This document shows, in pieces, positions 59,857-64,000 of a stretch of 64,000 bases of DNA. This DNA comes from an uncultured Clostridia bacterium (GTDB taxonomy: Bacteria > Bacillota > Clostridia > Oscillospirales > Ruminococcaceae), in contig CANRFB010000003.1 of the NCBI GenBank assembly GCA_947629785.1, positions 1 to 64,000 of the forward strand, read 5' to 3'. Position numbers and translations under genes: made by a program. Position 1 is the stretch's first letter; every line of letters begins with the position of its first letter. The notes under the pieces were generated by a model. The model was not told the DNA's origin, searched no databases, and saw only the letters and a list, made by a program, of their open reading frames with translations.

Positions 59857-60870
59857 ATGCAATTTGAAACAAAGCTGCTTTCATCTTCCGAAACGGACAT
59901 AAAAGAAGCGGCTGAAATAATTATAAAGGGCGGAATCGTTGGAATGCCCACCGAAACGGTTTACGGGCTGGCGGCTGATGCGGAAAACGCCGACGCGGTG
60001 GCGGAAATTTTCAAAGCCAAGGGCAGACCGCAGGACAATCCGCTGATAGTTCACATAGAGGATATTGCGGACTTTGAAAAATATGCAAAGAATGTTCCCG
60101 ATATGGCGTATAAGCTTGCGGAAAAATTCTGCCCCGGACCGTTGACAATGGTTCTTCCGAAAAGAGACAGGATCCCCGATGTTACCAGTGCGGGACTTGA
60201 CACGGTGGGGATCCGTATGCCGAGCCACAAGGCGGCTCTCGCGCTTATAAGGACAAGCGGAAAAGCCGTCGCCGCGCCCTCCGCAAATCTTTCGGGAAGT
60301 CCCAGCCCCACAACGGCAGCCCATGTTATGGACGATATGCGTGGGCGTATTCCTGCGATAATTGACGGCGGAAGCTGTCCGGTGGGTGTGGAAAGCACGG
60401 TAATTTCCTTTGAGGGAAACGCGGTGCGTATACTGCGCCCGGGGTTTATTTCCGCGGAGGAACTTTCGGAATTTGCAGAGGTGATAATTGACCGCCACAT
60501 TACGGAGGCGGCTGAAAGCGGAGAGCGGGTGCTTTCTCCGGGAATGAAATACAAGCACTATTCCCCCAAAGCAAATGTTACCATTATCGAAAGCAGCGGA
60601 ACGGATTATGTAAAATTTGTCAATTCACAGGGCGGAGAGGGCGTATACGCTATGCCTTTCGACAGTGATGAAAAATTCTGCGAAATTCCCTGTATTCCAT
60701 ACGGGGACAGCAGTGAGGAACAGGCGGCACGGCTTTTTGCCGCATTAAGGAAATTTGATGAGCTTGGCGCGAAGCAGGTCTATGCAAGGTGTCCCTCAAA
60801 AGAGGGCGTGGGACTTGCGGTCTATAACAGACTTCTCAGGGCGGCGGGCTTTGAGGTAAAGGTTATATGA
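59857..60870 (+). CDS. L-threonylcarbamoyladenylate synthase (Sua5/YwlC type)
   Basis: Sua5 makes threonylcarbamoyl-AMP from Thr, bicarbonate and ATP for the t6A37 tRNA modification. The 337-residue protein has the YrdC fold at the N-terminus (GMPTETVYGLAADA, AKGRPQDNPLIVHI, SANLSGSPSPTT) and the extra C-terminal Sua5 domain (PGMKYKHYSPKANV onwards). ATG at 59857 follows AAAGGTG. The prfA-sua5 order is common in Firmicutes. Confidence 0.95.
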   Translation: MQFETKLLSSSETDIKEAAEIIIKGGIVGMPTETVYGLAADAENADAVAEIFKAKGRPQDNPLIVHIEDIADFEKYAKNVPDMAYKLAEKFCPGPLTMVLPKRDRIPDVTSAGLDTVGIRMPSHKAALALIRTSGKAVAAPSANLSGSPSPTTAAHVMDDMRGRIPAIIDGGSCPVGVESTVISFEGNAVRILRPGFISAEELSEFAEVIIDRHITEAAESGERVLSPGMKYKHYSPKANVTIIESSGTDYVKFVNSQGGEGVYAMPFDSDEKFCEIPCIPYGDSSEEQAARLFAALRKFDELGAKQVYARCPSKEGVGLAVYNRLLRAAGFEVKVI

Positions 60871-60903
60871 CACGTTCGTATAAATGAAAGGATGAAAAAA
60901 TAT

Positions 60904-61527
60904 ATGAGCGCAGCGCACGATATAGCTGTTATAGGTCTTACGGGGCAGAGCGGTGCGGGCAAGACCACGGTATGCAAGGTTTTTGACGAATGCGGATTTG
61001 CGATTATAAATGCTGATAAAATTGCCCGTGAGGTAATGGAAAAGGGAAATCCCTGCCTTGAAGAAGCGGCGGAATGTTTCGGAGAAGATATTCTCAACGA
61101 TGACGGAACGCTTAACAGGCAGAAACTTGCGGATATAGTTTTCAAGGACAAGGAAAAGTTAGAGCAGCTTAACGCCATAAGCTATCCCTACATAACCTCG
61201 GAAATTCTGAAAATGATAAATAAATATACCGAGGAGGGGGAAAAATATGTGCTTCTGGATGCGCCCACGCTTTTTGAAAGCCGCGCGGACGATTTCTGCG
61301 ATCTTATCATAAGCGTTACGGCTTCCGAAAAGAACCGCACGGAGCGGATAGCAAAGCGGGACGGGATTTCCCCCGAACAGATAAAAAGCAGATTTTCTTC
61401 ACAGCATACGGAAAAGTTTTTCATAAATCATTCGGATTTCATAATCAAAAACAACAAATCCGCTGAACTTCTCAGAGAAAAGGCAAAGGAAGTTGCGGCG
61501 AAGATCAAGGAGTATTATAAATGCTGA
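60904..61527 (+). CDS. coaE: dephospho-CoA kinase
   Basis: CoaE phosphorylates dephospho-CoA, the last step of CoA synthesis. The 207-residue protein has the P-loop GLTGQSGAGKTT, NADKIAREV (substrate binding), a lid region and SVTASEKNRTERIAKRDG. Two in-frame ATGs exist: 60892 directly abuts GAAAGG and 60904 is 12 bases from it, so 60904 is more likely. Its stop overlaps the slt start by 7 bases. Confidence 0.95.
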   Translation: MSAAHDIAVIGLTGQSGAGKTTVCKVFDECGFAIINADKIAREVMEKGNPCLEEAAECFGEDILNDDGTLNRQKLADIVFKDKEKLEQLNAISYPYITSEILKMINKYTEEGEKYVLLDAPTLFESRADDFCDLIISVTASEKNRTERIAKRDGISPEQIKSRFSSQHTEKFFINHSDFIIKNNKSAELLREKAKEVAAKIKEYYKC

Positions 61528-62078
61528 AAAAGCTCGGCAGCGTAATTGCCATAATTCTTATCGGCTGTCTGGTGTGGGTAATATTCAACATTGAAACTAT
61601 CAGCAAAAAGTATATTTTCCCAACGGAATACAGCGGATATGTTGAAGCTGCCGCTTACGAAACAGGCGTTGACAAATACCTTATTTATGCCGTTATCAGA
61701 ACGGAAAGCGGTTTCAATGAAAAAGCCGTGTCGGACGTGGGAGCGCGGGGGCTTATGCAGCTTACCGAGGACGCTTACGAATGGGTAAAGTTCAGAATGG
61801 GCGATGAACGGGAAATTTCCTATGACGATATGTTCGACCCGCGGTATAACATTGAATACGGCAGCTATCTTATAAAATTGCTTTATGAGGAATATAATGA
61901 CGCGGGAACTGCCGCAGCGGCTTATCATTCGGGAAGAGGAACGGTAAGCGAGTGGCTGAAAGATCCCGACTACAGTTCCGACGGGAAAACTCTTGACGAT
62001 ATGCCCGAGGGCAAGACAAAACATTATGTAAAAAAGGTTATGACGGCTTATACTAACCTTTATAATGACGATGAATAA
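61521..62078 (+). CDS. membrane-anchored lytic transglycosylase (SLT domain)
   Basis: The 185-residue protein has an N-terminal membrane helix (about 7-24) and a C-terminal lysozyme-like SLT domain: AVIRTESGF with the catalytic Glu62, SDVGARGLMQL, and AAYHSGRGTVSEWL (for the usual AYNAGPG). It cleaves peptidoglycan glycosidic bonds with formation of a 1,6-anhydro end. Seven-base overlap with coaE indicates coupling. Confidence 0.92.
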   Translation: MLKKLGSVIAIILIGCLVWVIFNIETISKKYIFPTEYSGYVEAAAYETGVDKYLIYAVIRTESGFNEKAVSDVGARGLMQLTEDAYEWVKFRMGDEREISYDDMFDPRYNIEYGSYLIKLLYEEYNDAGTAAAAYHSGRGTVSEWLKDPDYSSDGKTLDDMPEGKTKHYVKKVMTAYTNLYNDDE

Positions 62079-62104
62079 AATTAATTTTGAAAGGATCGTT
62101 TTAT

Positions 62105-63514
62105 ATGTCAAAAGTAAAAGAAAAATCACCTGCCGCGCTGCTTAAAGAACAGCTTTTTATGGACAGGAAACACGCGGGACTTATCATGACCGAGGAGCAG
62201 ACCTCGGAATGTGACGATTTCTGCGAAAGCTACAAGGATTTCCTCAACGGCGCAAAGACTGAAAGAGAAGCCGCGGCTTCTGCAATCGAGCTTGCCAAGG
62301 AAGAGGGCTTCAAGGAATACACAAAGGGAATGGCTCTTAAAGCGGGGGACAAGATATACTTTTCCAACCGCGGAAAGGCTGTAATTCTTGCGGTAATAGG
62401 CAAAGAGGACATGGGCAAAGGCGTTCACCTTGCGGCGGCGCACATTGATTCTCCGAGAATTGACCTGAAGCAGAATCCCCTTTACGAAGATAACGAAATA
62501 GCGCTTTTCAAGACCCACTATTACGGCGGTATCAAGAAATATCAGTGGGCGACCATTCCTCTTGCCATTCACGGCGTTATTATCAAGAAAGACGGTACAA
62601 AGATCAATGTCAAAATAGGCGAGGACGAAAACGATCCCGTATTTTTCATAAGCGATCTGCTTCCGCATCTTGCGCAGGAACAGGTAAAGAGAACCCTTAA
62701 CGAGGGCATCAAGGGCGAAGAACTAAACATTATTGTGGGTTCAAGACCTTTCCGCGATGACGATATAAGCGAAAAGGTAAAGCTCAACATCATGTCAATG
62801 CTTCACGAAAAGTACGGAATTATAGAGTCGGATTTCCTTTCGGCGGAATTGGAAATGGTTCCCGCGTTCAAGGCAAAGGATATAGGTTTTGACAGAAGTC
62901 TTATCGGTTCTTACGGACATGACGACAGAGTATGCGCTTATACCGCGCTGGAAGCTATTCTCGGCTGCAATAGTGTTTCAAAAACAGCCGTTGTATGCCT
63001 TACCGATAAAGAAGAAACAGGCAGCGACGGAAATACAGGACTCTGCTCCGCTTATCTGAAAAACTTCCTATACGACCTTGCGGACAGTTTCGGCGCAAAG
63101 GGCAGAGATGTTGTTGCGAATACGGAATGTCTTTCCGCGGACGTAAATGCGGCATTTGACCCGACTTTCCCCGATGTGGTGGAAAAGAAGAACGCTGCTT
63201 TCCTGAATTACGGCGTTGTGGTAACAAAATTCACGGGTGCAAGGGGCAAATCGGGAACTTCCGACGCTTCCGCAGAATTTGTGGGACGTGTCCGCGCTCT
63301 TATGGAGAAGAACAGCATTATCTGGCAGACAGGTGAACTTGGCAAAGTGGATCTTGGCGGCGGCGGAACCGTTGCGGCGTACCTTGCAAATCTCGGCATG
63401 GACGTTATAGATGTAGGCGTTCCCGTTCTGGCAATGCACGCTCCTTACGAAGTAGTTGCAAAAGCGGACGTTTACATGACATACAAGGCGTTCAAGTCAT
63501 TCTTTGAAGAATAA
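62105..63514 (+). CDS. M18 family aminopeptidase
   Basis: The 469-residue protein is a zinc aminopeptidase of family M18 (ApeB/aspartyl aminopeptidase type). Metal and catalytic blocks are present: [12 protein letters not shown] (first His and Asp), [13 protein letters not shown] (bridging Asp), [12 protein letters not shown] (catalytic Glu pair) and [12 protein letters not shown] (last His). ATG at 62105 follows GAAAGGATC; a TTG 18 bases earlier is in frame but improbable. It probably degrades peptides in the cytosol. Confidence 0.94.
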   Translation: MSKVKEKSPAALLKEQLFMDRKHAGLIMTEEQTSECDDFCESYKDFLNGAKTEREAAASAIELAKEEGFKEYTKGMALKAGDKIYFSNRGKAVILAVIGKEDMGKGVHLAAAHIDSPRIDLKQNPLYEDNEIALFKTHYYGGIKKYQWATIPLAIHGVIIKKDGTKINVKIGEDENDPVFFISDLLPHLAQEQVKRTLNEGIKGEELNIIVGSRPFRDDDISEKVKLNIMSMLHEKYGIIESDFLSAELEMVPAFKAKDIGFDRSLIGSYGHDDRVCAYTALEAILGCNSVSKTAVVCLTDKEETGSDGNTGLCSAYLKNFLYDLADSFGAKGRDVVANTECLSADVNAAFDPTFPDVVEKKNAAFLNYGVVVTKFTGARGKSGTSDASAEFVGRVRALMEKNSIIWQTGELGKVDLGGGGTVAAYLANLGMDVIDVGVPVLAMHAPYEVVAKADVYMTYKAFKSFFEE

Positions 63515-63520
63515 GCGGCA

Positions 63521-63546
63521 AGGGGGAAACTTCCCCCTTGTTCTGA
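63521..63546 (+). terminator. hairpin after the M18 gene
   Basis: CAAGGGGGAA and TTCCCCCTTG form a perfect 10-bp stem with a two-base loop, followed by TTCTG only. It may end or attenuate transcription before the GH51 gene. Confidence 0.55.
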
Positions 63547-63572
63547 ATAAAAAACGAAAGGAATTTTCTGCC

Positions 63573-64000
63573 ATGAAAACCGTGAAACTTACTCTCAATC
63601 CTCTTGATAAGAAAAGCAAGATAAACAAGGAAATTTATTCAAACTTTTCCGAACATCTGGGACGCTGCATTTATGACGGCATTTATGTGGGCGAGGACAG
63701 CGATATTCCTAACATTGAGGGCTTCCGCAAGGACGTGGTGGAGGCTTTCAAGGAGCTTAAACTTCCCGTTCTGCGCTGGCCGGGGGGATGTTTTGCCGAT
63801 GAATATCACTGGAAAGACGGCATCGGCGAAAAATCCAAGCGCAAACATTTGATAAATTCCAACTGGGGACACGTTGTTGAGGATAACAGTTTCGGAACGC
63901 ATGAATTTATGCGCTTCTGCGAACTTGTAGGCTGCGAACCTTACATAAGCGGAAATGTCGGCAGCGGAACGGTTCAGGAACTTGCGGAATGGGTGGAGTA
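63573..64000 (+). CDS. alpha-L-arabinofuranosidase, GH51 (N-terminal part)
   Basis: The first 142 codons are present; the gene runs off the window. It starts with [18 protein letters not shown] and has [18 protein letters not shown] and [14 protein letters not shown], the early GH51 signatures. These intracellular enzymes remove terminal L-arabinofuranose from arabino-oligosaccharides, which fits a plant-fibre-using gut bacterium. ATG at 63573 follows GAAAGGA. The catalytic acid/base lies beyond the edge. Confidence 0.93.
   Translation, partial: MKTVKLTLNPLDKKSKINKEIYSNFSEHLGRCIYDGIYVGEDSDIPNIEGFRKDVVEAFKELKLPVLRWPGGCFADEYHWKDGIGEKSKRKHLINSNWGHVVEDNSFGTHEFMRFCELVGCEPYISGNVGSGTVQELAEWVE

Overview
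The window looks like chromosomal core sequence from a low-to-mid GC, Gram-positive Clostridia bacterium, most probably a gut or rumen Ruminococcus/Oscillospirales relative. This is an inference from gene content: type III glutamine synthetase, DUF4317, an archaeal-type aspartyl-tRNA synthetase beside GatCAB, TIGR03915/TIGR03916, DUF951, a lysine riboswitch, a T-box leader and a GH51 arabinofuranosidase. AG-rich Shine-Dalgarno sequences and TTGACA/TATAAT promoters with 17-bp spacers occur throughout. No phage, insertion sequence with transposase, rRNA operon or CRISPR array is present.

Layout. 0-5 kb: end of an acetyltransferase, purD, mgtE with a long leader, tyrA and a CarD-type regulator. 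5-8 kb: a minus-strand lysine unit asd-dapA-dapB behind a lysine riboswitch. 8-17 kb: GH25 lysozyme, aldose epimerase, carbonic anhydrase, a sugar ABC importer without its ATPase, a carboxypeptidase-like protein with altered catalytic motifs, pgi and a small P-loop protein. 17-22 kb: DUF177-rpmF, then DUF512-der-plsY-gpsA. 22-27 kb (minus): two TrkA proteins, an FtsA-like actin-fold protein and DUF4317. 27-31 kb: copper operon csoR-copA-copZ-DUF1858. 31-33 kb (minus): the TIGR03916/TIGR03915 pair. 33-35 kb: tRNA-Arg(CCT) and a T-box-controlled leuA, then a MITE-like element. 35-43 kb: flippase, murD, two M42 peptidases, an acetyltransferase and a PLP lyase. 43-47.5 kb: gatCAB, a tiny Cys/Asp-tailed membrane protein and aspS. 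47.6-50 kb: Phd/PIN toxin-antitoxin module, Sel1-repeat protein and an XRE regulator. 50-54 kb: an MBL-fold hydrolase, then glnN behind an intrinsic terminator in its own leader. 54-58 kb: glyA, rarA, an S1-domain protein whose ribosome-binding site can be paired, and an unknown protein. 58.5-64 kb: DUF951-prfA-sua5-coaE-slt-M18 peptidase, then the start of a GH51 enzyme.

How genes connect. The asd/dap unit makes diaminopimelate and lysine and is switched by lysine. leuA is switched by uncharged tRNA-Leu. GatCAB and the archaeal-type AspRS form the likely indirect route to Asn-tRNA and Gln-tRNA. CsoR, with two operator-like palindromes at its promoter, controls copper efflux.

There is no obvious new multi-gene defence or mobile system. 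The least explained signals are regulatory and structural: the glnN leader terminator, the paired SD of the S1-domain gene, the unassigned mgtE leader, two long perfect palindromes in divergent intergenic regions, duplicated terminators around the toxin-antitoxin module, and a PBP5-like protein lacking all three standard catalytic motifs.
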